In this document: positions 41,693 through 50,735 of the stretch, piece by piece | How the letters are laid out: the number at the start of each line of letters is the position of its first letter | How positions within the stretch are numbered: the first letter of the stretch is position 1 | NCBI GenBank assembly: GCA_019423755.1 | Contig: JAHZAU010000001.1 | Coordinates: 134,701-198,700, forward strand | Reading direction: 5' to 3' | DNA length: 64,000 bases | Origin: Oscillospiraceae bacterium | GTDB lineage: Bacteria > Bacillota > Clostridia > Oscillospirales > Ruminococcaceae | Program-made: the position numbers and the translations under genes | Notes under the pieces: generated by a model | Database searches by the model: none | What the model was told of the DNA's origin: nothing | What the model saw: only the letters and a program-made list of their open reading frames with translations

Positions 41693-43069
41693 ATGGATTT
41701 TACCAAAGCCATCGAAGAAAACCGCGCGGCCCTGCTTGCCGACCTGCAGGAAGCGCTGCGGATCAATAGTGTGATGGGCGAGCCGGAACCCGGTATGCCC
41801 TTCGGCCCCGGACCCGCCAAAGCCCTCCAGGCGATGCTGGACCTGGGCACCCGCCTGGGCGGCACCGCTCAGAATTTTGACAACTACGCCGGACACATCG
41901 ACTTCGGCGAAGGCGAAGAGACCCTGGGCATCCTGGGCCATGTGGACGTGGTGCCCGCCGGGGACGGCTGGGTCTGCGACCCCTTCTCCGGCGAGGTGAT
42001 CGACGGCAAGCTTTACGGCCGCGGCATCATCGACGACAAGGGCCCCACCATCGTCTGCCTCTACGCCATCAAGATCCTGCGGGAGCTGGGCCTGCCCCTG
42101 CGCCGCAAGATCCGGGTCATCCTGGGCGCCAACGAGGAGACCAACTGGGACTGCGTGGACCACTACTTCAACACCCTGAAGATGCCCCAGCCCGACCTGG
42201 CCTTCACCCCCGACGCCGAATTCCCGGTGACCTACGCCGAGAAGGGCATCCTGCAGTACACCCTTTCCCTGCCCTGCGCCGGGGACTGGGGCCTTGCCGG
42301 CGGCAACGCCTTTAACTCAGTGGCCGAATCCGCCCAGGTGCGTCTGCCCGCCGCCTGCCAGGAGGCCCTTGCCGCTTCCTGCGCCGCCGTGGAGCAGAAA
42401 ACCGGCTGCCAGTGCACCATCCAGCCTCAGGACGGCGCCCTGCTGCTCACCGTCCAGGGCAAATCCGCCCACGCCGCCCGTCTGGAAGGGGGCATCAACG
42501 CCATCTCCTGCCTGATGGCCGTGCTGCAGCCCCTGGAACTGCCGGCGGAGCTTGCCGCAGTGCGGGACTTCTACTGCGCCAAGATCGGCCTGGCCCTTTA
42601 CGGCGAAAACCTGGGCATCACCTGTCGGGACGACATCTCCGGCCCCTCCACCTTCAACGTGGGCCAGATGCAGATGGAAAACGGCCAGGTGATCTTCTCC
42701 ATCGACCAGCGCCTGCCGGTGACCGCCGACATGGAGCAGTACCAGGAGAAGCTGGCCGCCGCCCTGGAAGGCACCCCCGCCCGTCTGGAAATCTCCTCGG
42801 TGACCCCGGCGCTGTACATCCCCCAGGACCACTTCCTGGTCAAGACCCTCATGGAGGTATATAAGGATGTCACCGGCGACACCAACGCCCAGCCCCTGGT
42901 GGACGGCGGCGCTACCTACGCCCGCGCCTGCCAGAACTGCGTGGCCTTCGGCGCCCTGCTGCCCGACCAGGAAAACCTGATGCACTACAAAAACGAGCAC
43001 ATCTGCCTGGACAAGCTGGACCAGTGGCTGGCTATCTATCTGGAAGCCATCTACCGTTTGGCAAAATAA
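41693..43069 (+). CDS. pepV: M20A dipeptidase, PepV-like
   Basis: A 458-residue zinc dipeptidase. Active-site segments: LGILGHVDVVPAGDGW (first metal His and catalytic Asp), LYGRGIIDDKGPTIVCLYAIKIL (bridging Asp) and LGANEETNWDCVDHYF (catalytic Glu pair). The long lid domain is typical of PepV. The start at 41693 is ten bases after AAAAGGAG. Divergent from the regulator at 40137. Releases amino acids from short peptides in the cytoplasm. Confidence 0.88.
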   Translation: MDFTKAIEENRAALLADLQEALRINSVMGEPEPGMPFGPGPAKALQAMLDLGTRLGGTAQNFDNYAGHIDFGEGEETLGILGHVDVVPAGDGWVCDPFSGEVIDGKLYGRGIIDDKGPTIVCLYAIKILRELGLPLRRKIRVILGANEETNWDCVDHYFNTLKMPQPDLAFTPDAEFPVTYAEKGILQYTLSLPCAGDWGLAGGNAFNSVAESAQVRLPAACQEALAASCAAVEQKTGCQCTIQPQDGALLLTVQGKSAHAARLEGGINAISCLMAVLQPLELPAELAAVRDFYCAKIGLALYGENLGITCRDDISGPSTFNVGQMQMENGQVIFSIDQRLPVTADMEQYQEKLAAALEGTPARLEISSVTPALYIPQDHFLVKTLMEVYKDVTGDTNAQPLVDGGATYARACQNCVAFGALLPDQENLMHYKNEHICLDKLDQWLAIYLEAIYRLAK

Positions 43070-43092
43070 TCCGATTTCTTCTTTCCCTTCCT

Positions 43093-43121
43093 GCCTGCAC
43101 CTTCCCGGTGCAGGCATTTTT
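43093..43121 (+). terminator. Terminator after pepV
   Basis: GCCTGCACC (43093-43101) pairs with GGTGCAGGC (43107-43115), followed by ATTTTTT. Confidence 0.88.
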
Positions 43122-43392
43122 TAACTCATATTTTCTCGCCAGTTCGTTTTTCTTCGTAAAATTACAATAAAAATCATCCCCATCTCTTCAAAAAAATTCA
43201 CAAATCCAGCGGACCCATAGACAAAATCTTTTCAAATTCGACAATAGATAAAAATTATGAATTTGCTTCCCCGGCCTCCCCATGCTATGTTAAATACAGA
43301 GATCCGCCGCGGGCGGATGTGCGTTTGGCTCGGTCCAAACGCTAAATTTTTGCATCAAAAGGCTAACTGATATTGGAAAGGAAGCGCTCTGC
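43122..43392. other. AT-rich upstream region of the sugar ABC operon
   Basis: No gene. Contains the promoter at 43263-43291 and an inverted repeat ATCCGCC/GGGCGGAT at ~43301-43318 in the leader. The sequence just before the ATG (~43380-43393) partly resembles a CcpA cre site but mismatches two conserved bases. Confidence 0.5.
43263..43291 (+). promoter_or_regulatory. Promoter of the sugar ABC operon
   Basis: TTGCTT (43263-43268), 17-base spacer with extended -10 TGC, TATGTT (43286-43291). Confidence 0.6.
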
Positions 43393-44727
43393 ATGAACCT
43401 GAAAAAAGTTCTGACCCTTCTCCTCGCCACTGCAATGGTGACCTCCCTGTTTGCTGGCTGCGGCTCCTCCTCGGAAGAAGCTGCTCCCGCCGAAGAAGGC
43501 ACAACTGCTGCGGCAGAAGAGACCTCCACCGAATCCGGCGAACCCACCCAGCTGACCATCTGGACCCCTCCGCTGGACTCCGACACCGAGGCCAACTGGC
43601 GTCCCCTGCTGGAAAAATTCGAGCAGGAAAACAACTGTGAGATCACCCTGGAACTGATTCCGTGGGCAAACTACCAGGAAAAATACGTCACCGCCATCAA
43701 CGCAGAGGAAGGCCCGGACATCGGTTACATGTACAATGAGCTGTACCCCACCTTCATCGATGCCGGCGCCATCGACGACCTGACCCCCTACCTGGAAGAA
43801 AGCGACTACGAGTACTACAACTACATCGACAACACCAAGATGTACGGCGGTACCTACGGCCTGCCCATCGTTTCCGGCGTTCCCTTCGTTATGTACTATA
43901 ACAAGGACATCCTGGACTCCCTGGGCGAGACCGCTCCCGAGACCTGGGAAGACTTCTACCGCATCTGTGAAAAAGCCACCCAGGACACCGACGGCGACGG
44001 CAAGATCGACCAGTACGGCGTTTCTCTGGGCTGGGGCGGCACCACCGTCGGCCAGCTGAACTCCAACTGGTACATGTGGCTGTGGCAGGCTGGCGGCGAC
44101 ATCTATAACGAAGACTGCACCGCTGTCCGCTTCAACGACGAAGCCGGCCTGGAAGCTGCCAACTTCCTCATGAGCCTCAAACCCTTCATGCCGGAAGACG
44201 CCATGTCCCTGACCAACTCCGACGCCTTCCAGAAGGTATTCGGCGAGGGCAAAGCTGCCTTCTCGGTGACCCGTTCCTCCCAGACCCAGGAGACCCAGTT
44301 TGCCGAGACCTACCCGAACCTGAACTGGGACTACGTCACCTCCCTGAAAAACAAGGAATACGGCACCTTCGGCGCTACCGACTCCCTGGTGCTGATGAAC
44401 GCCTGCGAAAACAAAGAGCTGGCTGTGAAGCTGATGAAGTACATCGTCAGCCCCGAGTTCATGACCGAATACCACAAGACCTGCCCCGGTGCTCCTTTGA
44501 CCGTGGATGAACCCTACCAGGGCGACGCCAAGATGGAGCGCATCGTTACCGAGGACATCGACAAGCTGCGCGGCCTGACCGTCGGCCCCAAAGGCCAGGA
44601 GATCTACGAGTATCTCTGGAAACAGCTCCAGCTGATGTTCGAAGGCACCCAGACCCCCGAAGAATCCCTCAATAACGCCGCAGAGTACGCCAACGGCCTG
44701 CTGGATGAATATTGGGCAGGGAAATAG
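43393..44727 (+). CDS. Carbohydrate ABC transporter substrate-binding lipoprotein
   Basis: A 444-residue family-1 extracellular solute-binding protein with a signal peptide and lipobox LFAGC (Cys23), a short Glu/Ala-rich spacer, then the binding fold (QLTIWTPPLDSDTEANWRPLLEKF, IGYMYNELYPTFIDAGAIDDLTPYL). Captures an oligosaccharide or sugar for the permeases downstream. No ATPase gene is present, so a shared MsmK-type ATPase must serve. RBS is a weak GGAAAGG. Confidence 0.9.
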   Translation: MNLKKVLTLLLATAMVTSLFAGCGSSSEEAAPAEEGTTAAAEETSTESGEPTQLTIWTPPLDSDTEANWRPLLEKFEQENNCEITLELIPWANYQEKYVTAINAEEGPDIGYMYNELYPTFIDAGAIDDLTPYLEESDYEYYNYIDNTKMYGGTYGLPIVSGVPFVMYYNKDILDSLGETAPETWEDFYRICEKATQDTDGDGKIDQYGVSLGWGGTTVGQLNSNWYMWLWQAGGDIYNEDCTAVRFNDEAGLEAANFLMSLKPFMPEDAMSLTNSDAFQKVFGEGKAAFSVTRSSQTQETQFAETYPNLNWDYVTSLKNKEYGTFGATDSLVLMNACENKELAVKLMKYIVSPEFMTEYHKTCPGAPLTVDEPYQGDAKMERIVTEDIDKLRGLTVGPKGQEIYEYLWKQLQLMFEGTQTPEESLNNAAEYANGLLDEYWAGK

Positions 44728-44738
44728 ACCCAGTATGC

Positions 44739-44779
44739 AAAAAGGCATTGGTTCCCTTTGGGGGCCAATGCCTTTTTTT
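44739..44779 (+). terminator. Attenuating terminator after the binding-protein gene
   Basis: AAAAAGGCATTGG (44739-44751) pairs with CCAATGCCTTTTT, then more T. It lies inside the operon, so binding protein is probably made in excess over permeases. Confidence 0.88.
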
Positions 44780-44796
44780 AAGAGGAGAGTTACCCC

Positions 44797-45723
44797 ATGA
44801 AAAAACACGTCCTTCCCCCTTCCGGCGCGGCGGCGGTCCCCGGACAGAAAAGCCTGTGGAACCGCGCCCTGCCCTACCTGTTTATCCTTCCCATCGCCAT
44901 CACCCTGCTGGTGTTCACCGTCATCCCGTTCTTTATGTCCTTTGGGCTGAGCTTCACCAAGTATAACATCATGAACCCGCCCACCTTCAACGGCCTGTAC
45001 AACTACCGCAAGCTGCTGGAGGACGAACAGCTGCGCATCGCCATCAAAAACACCCTGATCTACGCCGCTCTGGTGGTCCCCATCAAGACCCTGTTGGCGC
45101 TCATTTTGGCCACCATGGTGGTCAAAAAGGGAAACAGTCCTGTTTCCCGCTTCGCCAAAGCGGTGTTCTTCATCCCCTACCTCACCTCCGCCTCGGTCAT
45201 CGGCGTGGTGTGGAAGCAGATGCTCAACAGCGACATCGCCGCCGTGGACTGGTTCTTCTCCCTCTTTGGGCTCAACGCTTCCACCCTGCTGGGCAGCTCC
45301 TCCACCGCCCTGGCCACCCTGGCGGCCATCTCCATCTGGAAGGACGTGGGTTACTCCATGATCTTCTACGTGGCGACGCTGATGGATGTCCCCAAAAGCT
45401 ACTACGAAGCCGCCCAGGTGGACGGCGCCAACGGCTGGCAGGAGTTCTTCCGCATCAGCCTGCCTATGGTCAAACCCACCACCGTCCTGCTGGTATTTAT
45501 GGGCATCACCGGCTCCTTCCAGGTGTTCGAGCTGATCTACACCCTCACCGGCGGCGGCCCCGGTTTCTCCACCACCACCATCGTCATGTACGCCTACAAC
45601 CTGAACTTCAAGAGCAACAACGCCGGTTACGCTATGGCGGTGTCCAACGTGCTGCTGCTCATCGTGGCGGTGCTTTCCATCCTTCAGCGGAAGATGGTCG
45701 CCCGCGAAAACCTGGAATACTAA
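44797..45723 (+). CDS. Sugar ABC transporter permease (MalF/UgpA type)
   Basis: A 308-residue, six-helix permease of the CUT1 group. The EAA motif reads YYEAAQVDGANGWQEFFRISLPMVKP. The N-terminus (PYLFILPIAITLLVFTVIPFFMSFGLSFT) is typical. It pairs with the following MalG-type permease. The ATG follows AAGAGGAG directly after the terminator, so expression depends on read-through. Confidence 0.93.
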   Translation: MKKHVLPPSGAAAVPGQKSLWNRALPYLFILPIAITLLVFTVIPFFMSFGLSFTKYNIMNPPTFNGLYNYRKLLEDEQLRIAIKNTLIYAALVVPIKTLLALILATMVVKKGNSPVSRFAKAVFFIPYLTSASVIGVVWKQMLNSDIAAVDWFFSLFGLNASTLLGSSSTALATLAAISIWKDVGYSMIFYVATLMDVPKSYYEAAQVDGANGWQEFFRISLPMVKPTTVLLVFMGITGSFQVFELIYTLTGGGPGFSTTTIVMYAYNLNFKSNNAGYAMAVSNVLLLIVAVLSILQRKMVARENLEY

Positions 45724-45735
45724 GGAGGTGCCCAG

Positions 45736-46548
45736 ATGCCATCGAAAAAACACAACTACATTACCGATATCATCCTCATCGCGCTGGGGCTTCTCTGCCT
45801 GGCTCCCCTGGTGTATATGGTGGTCACCTCCCTCAACAACAGCTATTCCAGCTACGCCATCAGCTTTGACCCCCGCAACTTCACCCTGGAACACTACATT
45901 TCGGTGCTTACCAACAAGAAGATGGTCCGCGCCCTGTTCAACAGCATCATCTACTCCGGCGGCGCGGTGATCCTCACCCTGGTCTACTCCTGCCTGGCGG
46001 GCTACGCCTTTGCCAAGATGAACTTTAAAGGCGCCAACGTCATCTTCTTCCTAATGATCATGACCCTGATGATCCCCATGGAGGTGACCCTGGTCCCCCG
46101 CTACCTGATCATCAAGGAGCTGCACTGGCTCAACTCCTTCAAGGCCTTGATCCTGACGGCGCCCGGCGTCTTCGGCGTCTTCCTTATGCGCCAGGCCATG
46201 CTCAGTATCCCCAAGGAGCTGATCGAATCCGCCCGCATGGACGGCTGCGGCGACCTGCGTATCCTTTGGAGCATCGTGCTGCCGCTGGTGCGCTCCGCTA
46301 TGCTCATGCTGGTGATCTTCACCTTCCTGGTCACCTGGAACGGCTTCCTCTGGCCGCTGATCGTCAGCACCAAGCAGGAGATGTACACCCTGCCGCTGGC
46401 CATCGCCACCCTCAAGGAAAACAACGACGTCAACGTCGGCGCCGACATGGCCAAGGCCTGCCTGAGCTTCCTGCCGCCCTTCCTGCTCTACCTGGTGCTG
46501 CAAAAGCGCTTTGTGGAGGGTGTCTCCATGACCGGTATGAAAGGGTAA
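45736..46548 (+). CDS. Sugar ABC transporter permease (MalG/UgpE type)
   Basis: A 270-residue, six-helix CUT1 permease with the EAA loop ELIESARMDGCGDLRILWSIVLPLVRS and the LAPLVYMVVTSLNN start. Partner of the permease at 44797, 12 bases upstream, with AAGGAGGT as ribosome site. The ending SMTGMKG is the usual C-terminus of MalG-type permeases, which contacts the ATPase. Confidence 0.93.
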   Translation: MPSKKHNYITDIILIALGLLCLAPLVYMVVTSLNNSYSSYAISFDPRNFTLEHYISVLTNKKMVRALFNSIIYSGGAVILTLVYSCLAGYAFAKMNFKGANVIFFLMIMTLMIPMEVTLVPRYLIIKELHWLNSFKALILTAPGVFGVFLMRQAMLSIPKELIESARMDGCGDLRILWSIVLPLVRSAMLMLVIFTFLVTWNGFLWPLIVSTKQEMYTLPLAIATLKENNDVNVGADMAKACLSFLPPFLLYLVLQKRFVEGVSMTGMKG

Positions 46549-46594
46549 CCCCCGTTTTCTATTTCCCATCAAACATCAGAAAGAAGGAATCCGT

Positions 46595-48355
46595 ATGTTC
46601 AAGATGGAATACACCTTCCGTCACATTCGCAAGGACAACACCTTCAAGCACCACAAGGCCACCCTGCTGGGCGGCCCGGAGTGGGAGGAGGACTTCCACC
46701 CCATCCAGGTGGCCAAGGGCGAAAAGACCGCCTTCCAGCTGCTCATCGGCGCCAATGAGGACACCCACTGCGTCCTGGACGGCTCCAGCCTGGTCTCCTG
46801 GAAAGGCCTGCGCACCCACCACGTCCGCCTGGAACTGGTGGCCCCCAAGGGCCTGGAAGGCTGCTTTGCCATGTACTTCCTCGGCTACCTGCCCGACGAC
46901 TTTGGCCAGCTGGTAAACGACGCCATCCTCACCGAGCCCCAGATGCTGCTGGAAGCTCACTTCCCCCAGACCGTTTGGGTGGAAGGCACCGTCCCCGCCT
47001 CCTGGCCCGGCGGCCCGGTGACCCTGACCATCAACTACTACCACGCCGGCCCCGGCTACGACACCGAGACCCTCCTGGGCTCCGACACGGTGGAGATCGC
47101 CGTCCGCAACGTGGTACTCCCCCCGCTCACCGAAAGCCCCTTCTACCTGGACCTGTGGCAGCATCCCAGCTGCCTGGCCCGCTACTACCAGGTGCCCCTT
47201 TGGAGCGACGAGCACTTTGCCATCATCGGCCACTACCTGACCGAGCTTGCCTCCCTGGGCGAGAAGGTCATCACCACCATCCTTTCCGATTATCCCTGGG
47301 GCGGCCAGAGCTGCGACCTGGTGCCCAAAAACGCCTCCAATCTCTTTGAGTACAACATGGTCGCCCTGCGCCGGGACCCCCAAGGCCAGCTGCACTGCGA
47401 CTTTACCGCCTTCGACCGCTATGTGGAGACCGCCTTTGCCAGCGGCATCACCCAGGAGATCGACCTGTTCGGCTTAGTGGGCAACTGGGACCGCAACCAG
47501 ATGGGCAGCCCCATGCCGGAATACGGCGAGCCCCTGCGCCTGCGCTGCCTGGACGAAGCCACCAACACCTATTTCTTCCTTTCCGACCTGGCCGACTGCC
47601 GCTCCTACCTGGAACAGCTGTTTGCTCACCTGCAGGAAAAGGGCTGGTGGGAAAAATCCTTCGTCATGGCCGACGAGCCCACCAACCTGGACACCTACCA
47701 CGGCTGCATGGCCCTCATCGACCAGTGCGCCCACGGACAGAAGGTCCAGTACAAGTCCGCCGTCAATATGCCGGAATTCATGGAAGAATGTAAGGAAGCG
47801 GGACACTCCATCTCCCCGGCCCTGAGCTTTGTCATGCGCTACCGCGACCAGATGCCCCAGATCAAGGAGACCATCCGCGCCAAGGGCGGCACCGTCACCT
47901 GGTACGTCTGCTGCTTCCCCGAGCGGCCCAACAGCTTCCTGCACTCCCCCAACCTGGAAAGCCGCCTCATGGGCTGGTACACCTACCTGTTCGGGCTGGA
48001 CGGCTTCCTGCGCTGGGACTACTGCCTCTGGACCGAGGACCCCTGGAAAGACCCGGGCTACAAGTTCCCCATCTGGAAGGCCGGCGATATGTACTTCGTC
48101 TACCCGGGCCGTACCGGAAAACCGGTGCGCTCGGTCCGTCTGGAACAGCTGCGCTTCGGCATCCAGGACTTCACCCTGATGCAGATGCTGGAACGCCGCA
48201 GCGGACGGGACTGGATGCTCGCCCAGGTGGAAGAGGTGCTGGGCGGCTATGTGGACCCCGACCCGGAGACCCGCCGCATGGACCTGTCCTACTCTCTGGA
48301 CCTGACCGACTACCTGAAGATCCGCTCTTCCCTGCTGGAACAGTTGGAAGACTAG
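46595..48355 (+). CDS. GH123/DUF4091-like putative glycoside hydrolase, intracellular
   Basis: A 586-residue protein of the DUF4091 type, related to GH123 beta-N-acetylgalactosaminidases. An N-terminal beta domain (~1-185) precedes a barrel. Probable catalytic region: SFVMADEPTNLDTY (acid residues in DE), then WYVCCFPERPNSFLHSP, FLRWDYCLWTEDPW and the ending SVRLEQLRFGIQDFTLM. There is no signal peptide, so it would act on sugars imported by the ABC system in the same operon. Exact substrate unknown. Start at 46595. Confidence 0.8.
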   Translation: MFKMEYTFRHIRKDNTFKHHKATLLGGPEWEEDFHPIQVAKGEKTAFQLLIGANEDTHCVLDGSSLVSWKGLRTHHVRLELVAPKGLEGCFAMYFLGYLPDDFGQLVNDAILTEPQMLLEAHFPQTVWVEGTVPASWPGGPVTLTINYYHAGPGYDTETLLGSDTVEIAVRNVVLPPLTESPFYLDLWQHPSCLARYYQVPLWSDEHFAIIGHYLTELASLGEKVITTILSDYPWGGQSCDLVPKNASNLFEYNMVALRRDPQGQLHCDFTAFDRYVETAFASGITQEIDLFGLVGNWDRNQMGSPMPEYGEPLRLRCLDEATNTYFFLSDLADCRSYLEQLFAHLQEKGWWEKSFVMADEPTNLDTYHGCMALIDQCAHGQKVQYKSAVNMPEFMEECKEAGHSISPALSFVMRYRDQMPQIKETIRAKGGTVTWYVCCFPERPNSFLHSPNLESRLMGWYTYLFGLDGFLRWDYCLWTEDPWKDPGYKFPIWKAGDMYFVYPGRTGKPVRSVRLEQLRFGIQDFTLMQMLERRSGRDWMLAQVEEVLGGYVDPDPETRRMDLSYSLDLTDYLKIRSSLLEQLED

Positions 48356-48378
48356 CTTTCCCCTCCATTTTCGCACAC

Positions 48379-48417
48379 AAAAACGCGCCCTCTGCCCGAG
48401 GGTGCGTTTTTTCTTTC
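48379..48417. terminator. Bidirectional terminator after the GH123-like gene
   Basis: AAAACGC-CCCTC pairs with GAGGG-GCGTTTT, with T run; shared by the kinase gene on the other strand. Confidence 0.85.
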
Positions 48418-48427
48418 TCTCTGCGGT

Positions 48428-49306
48428 TTACCGGTTTTGCAGCTCCTGCCAATGGGGGATGGAATCGGCCGCGCCGGGGCGGGTCACCGCCAGCGCGCTG
48501 GCAGCGGTGGCTACTTCCAGCGCTTGGGACGGGGCCTTCCCCTGCCCCACGGCCCGGAGGAAGAACCCGGTAAAGGTATCCCCAGCCGCGGTGGTGTCCA
48601 CCGCCTGTACCCTTTGGGCCGGGCAGAAAAACTGCCCCTCCTCCCCGGCGTAAAGGCTCCCCTGCTCGCCCAGGGTCAGCACCACCGCCGTCCGGGGATA
48701 GCGGCGGCGCAGGGTGTCGATGATAGCCTGGGGGTCCTCCTGGCCGCTGAGAGCCGCCCCTTCGGTCTCGTTGACCAAAAGCCAGCGAACCAGTTCCAGC
48801 GGGTAATCCCTTACCCCGGCGTCCATGGGCGCGGCGTTAAAGGCCACCAGCATCCCACGTTCCGCCGCCTTCTGGATGATGGTCCCCACCAGGTTGGTCT
48901 CATTTTGCAGCAACACCCAGTCCCCCGGCCCGAACTGCCCCAGCACCTGGTCCAGATATCCTTCGGTCAGACCGTGGTTGGTCCCCGGGTAAAGCAGGAT
49001 GCAGTTTTGCCCAGCGGCGTCCACCTGGATAATCGCGTGGCCGGAGCGCTCCTCCACCTGCTGTACCCAGCGGATGTCCACCCCTTCCTGCCGGAGCTTC
49101 TCCACCAAAAAGGCGCCATCCGCCCCTACCAAACCGGCGTGGAATACCTCCGCCCCAGCCCGGGCCAGCGCCACCGACTGGTTGAGCCCCTTGCCTCCGC
49201 AGTGGACTGACAGGCTCTGCGCCGCCTTGGTCTCTCCCGGCTGCACAAAGGCATCCACCCGGTAGGTGTAGTCAATATTCAGCGACCCGAAATTCACGAC
49301 CCGCAT
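48428..49306 (-). CDS. PfkB/ribokinase family sugar kinase
   Basis: A 292-residue kinase. N-terminal signature GSLNIDYTYRVDAFVQPGET, substrate glycines CGGKGLNQSVALARAGAEV, and the C-terminal ATP/anion-hole motif DTTAAGDTFTGFF with the catalytic Asp. Likely phosphorylates a sugar in the cytoplasm; ribokinase is the nearest by pattern, but convergence with the ABC/GH123 genes suggests a role in that pathway. Start at 49306 after AAGGAGG; the open frame upstream has no site. Confidence 0.87.
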   Translation of the reverse strand: MRVVNFGSLNIDYTYRVDAFVQPGETKAAQSLSVHCGGKGLNQSVALARAGAEVFHAGLVGADGAFLVEKLRQEGVDIRWVQQVEERSGHAIIQVDAAGQNCILLYPGTNHGLTEGYLDQVLGQFGPGDWVLLQNETNLVGTIIQKAAERGMLVAFNAAPMDAGVRDYPLELVRWLLVNETEGAALSGQEDPQAIIDTLRRRYPRTAVVLTLGEQGSLYAGEEGQFFCPAQRVQAVDTTAAGDTFTGFFLRAVGQGKAPSQALEVATAASALAVTRPGAADSIPHWQELQNR

Positions 49307-49591
49307 GCTGATTCCTCCTTCCTGCGGGCTTCCTCGGCGGGAAAGCCCAGTTCCTGACGAGTGTACCATATTTTCGCCCAAAACGCCACCCCGCCTGGCG
49401 GCAAAGAAATTTCCCGCCCCGGCCCCGGCGGTTCTTCCCCGGCGGCGCGGAGGTTTTGCACCCAGCGCCCTGGCTTTTGCCCGTTGGCGGCGGCGCGGCG
49501 CCCGAGGGCGGGGCACCCTTTCTTCCCCCTGCGTCATAGGTTGTAAGGAGCCGCTTTGCCGGTATCTCACTTGACGAAAGGAGTGTCTCAG
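49307..49591. other. Intergenic region between kinase and cotJ operon
   Basis: No gene seen. It is GC-rich. A possible sporulation-sigma promoter for cotJA, CACC-N17-CATAGGTT (49514-49542), can be drawn but is weak. Confidence 0.35.
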
Positions 49592-49783
49592 ATGGAAGAT
49601 GCAACCTCCCGCGCCTGCGTCGGGGACTTTACCAACCAGCCGGTCTCCCTGGCCATGGCCTATGTGCCGTTTCAGCAGTGGCAGGAATTGTACGATCCCC
49701 AGCTGAGTCTGGAGCGGGGCACCATGTTTGCCCAGCTGGATAAACCCTTTATTGGAGAGGAGGCGGTCCCCAGTGGCAAATAA
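49592..49783 (+). CDS. cotJA: Spore coat-associated protein CotJA
   Basis: A 63-residue protein of the CotJA family: LAMAYVPFQQWQELYDPQLSLERGTMFAQLDKPF is the conserved core. Part of the cotJABC operon, made in the mother cell during sporulation. The start at 49592 follows AAAGGAG; an upstream in-frame start lacks a site. The stop overlaps cotJB by 11 bases. Confidence 0.92.
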   Translation: MEDATSRACVGDFTNQPVSLAMAYVPFQQWQELYDPQLSLERGTMFAQLDKPFIGEEAVPSGK

Positions 49784-50045
49784 CAGCCAAAACACCGTCG
49801 ACCGTCAGACCCTGATGCAGCGGGTGCAGATGTACCAGTTCACCCTCCACGAGGCCGCCCTGTTCCTGGACACCCACCCCAACAGCAAGGAAGCCCTGCA
49901 GTATTACAACAAATACCTCCCCATGTACCAAAGCGCCGTGGAGGAGTACACCAAAAACTTCGGCCCGCTGGAACTGGGTGCCGCCGCATCCGAAACCCAG
50001 TGGGACTGGGTCAGCGAGCCCTGGCCCTGGGAATGGGAGGCGTAG
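49773..50045 (+). CDS. cotJB: Spore coat protein CotJB
   Basis: A 90-residue CotJB protein: LMQRVQMYQFTLHEAALFLDTHP and ALQYYNKYLPMYQSAVEEY are conserved. The start is a GTG at 49773 inside the end of cotJA, after GGAGGCGG, a typical overlap for this operon. The C-terminus is rich in Trp (WDWVSEPWPWEWE). Confidence 0.92.
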   Translation: MANNSQNTVDRQTLMQRVQMYQFTLHEAALFLDTHPNSKEALQYYNKYLPMYQSAVEEYTKNFGPLELGAAASETQWDWVSEPWPWEWEA

Positions 50046-50048
50046 CAT

Positions 50049-50675
50049 ATGTGGAATTATTCAAAGAAACTGCAGCACCCGGTGAAGATCGCCCGTCCTG
50101 ACCCGGCTGCCGCCAAGCTGATCATCACCCAGCTGGGCGGTCCCGACGGGGAGATGGGCGCCGCCACCCGTTACCTTTCCCAGCGTTACAGCGCCCCCTG
50201 GGGCCCGGTGAAAGCCGTCCTCACCGACATCGGTACCGAGGAGCTGGCCCACGAGGAGATGATCAGCGCCATCCTCTACCAGCTGACCCGCAACCTGACC
50301 CCCAAGCAGATCAAGGAAAGCGGATTTGATACCTACTTTGTGGACCACACCACCGGCGTTTACCCCCAATCGGCTGCCGGGGTGCCCTTCAGCGCCGCCA
50401 CCCTGCAGTCCACCGGCGACATCATCGCTGACCTGGTGGAGGACCTGGCCGCCGAGCAGAAGGCCCGGGTCACCTACGACAACATCCTGCGCCTCTGCGA
50501 CGACCCGGACGTCCGGGACGTGATCAAGTTCCTGCGGGCGCGGGAGATCGTCCACTTCCAGCGCTTCGGTGAAGCCCTCCGCTACGCACAGGAGCAGCTG
50601 GACAGCAAAAACTTCTACGCCTTCAACCCCTCCTTCGACATCAAGACGCCGCTGCGCCCCACCCCGCGCCAGTAG
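50049..50675 (+). CDS. cotJC: Spore coat protein CotJC, manganese-catalase-like
   Basis: A 208-residue ferritin-like protein of the Mn-catalase family used in the spore coat. Metal-ligand helices: TEELAHEEMISAILYQ and EQKARVTYDNILRLCDDPDVRDVIKFLRAREIVHFQRF. The N-terminus MWNYSKKLQHPVKI is typical of CotJC. Three bases separate it from cotJB. Together with ytaF it supports an endospore former. Confidence 0.95.
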   Translation: MWNYSKKLQHPVKIARPDPAAAKLIITQLGGPDGEMGAATRYLSQRYSAPWGPVKAVLTDIGTEELAHEEMISAILYQLTRNLTPKQIKESGFDTYFVDHTTGVYPQSAAGVPFSAATLQSTGDIIADLVEDLAAEQKARVTYDNILRLCDDPDVRDVIKFLRAREIVHFQRFGEALRYAQEQLDSKNFYAFNPSFDIKTPLRPTPRQ

Positions 50676-50684
50676 CCTCTGCGT

Positions 50685-50735
50685 AAAAATGCCCCCGCTT
50701 CCTGCCTTGGGAAACGGGGGCGTTCTTGTGTTTGA
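50685..50735 (+). terminator. Terminator after cotJC
   Basis: AATGCCCCCG pairs with CGGGGGCGTT, followed by CTTGTGTTTG. Last recognisable element of the GC-rich core segment. Confidence 0.75.

Noticed and set aside
43380..43393. CcpA cre site before the sugar-binding protein gene
   Set aside because: Two of the conserved end bases do not match and it overlaps the start codon.
43363..45894. An 843-codon minus-strand open frame opposite the sugar ABC genes
   Set aside because: It covers well-recognised plus-strand genes, its translation is Gly/His/Gln/Val-rich low-complexity sequence without domains, and such frames are common opposite GC-rich genes.
49514..49542. Sporulation sigma factor promoter before cotJA
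   Set aside because: Only the CATA part of the -10 fits well; too weak for a separate feature.
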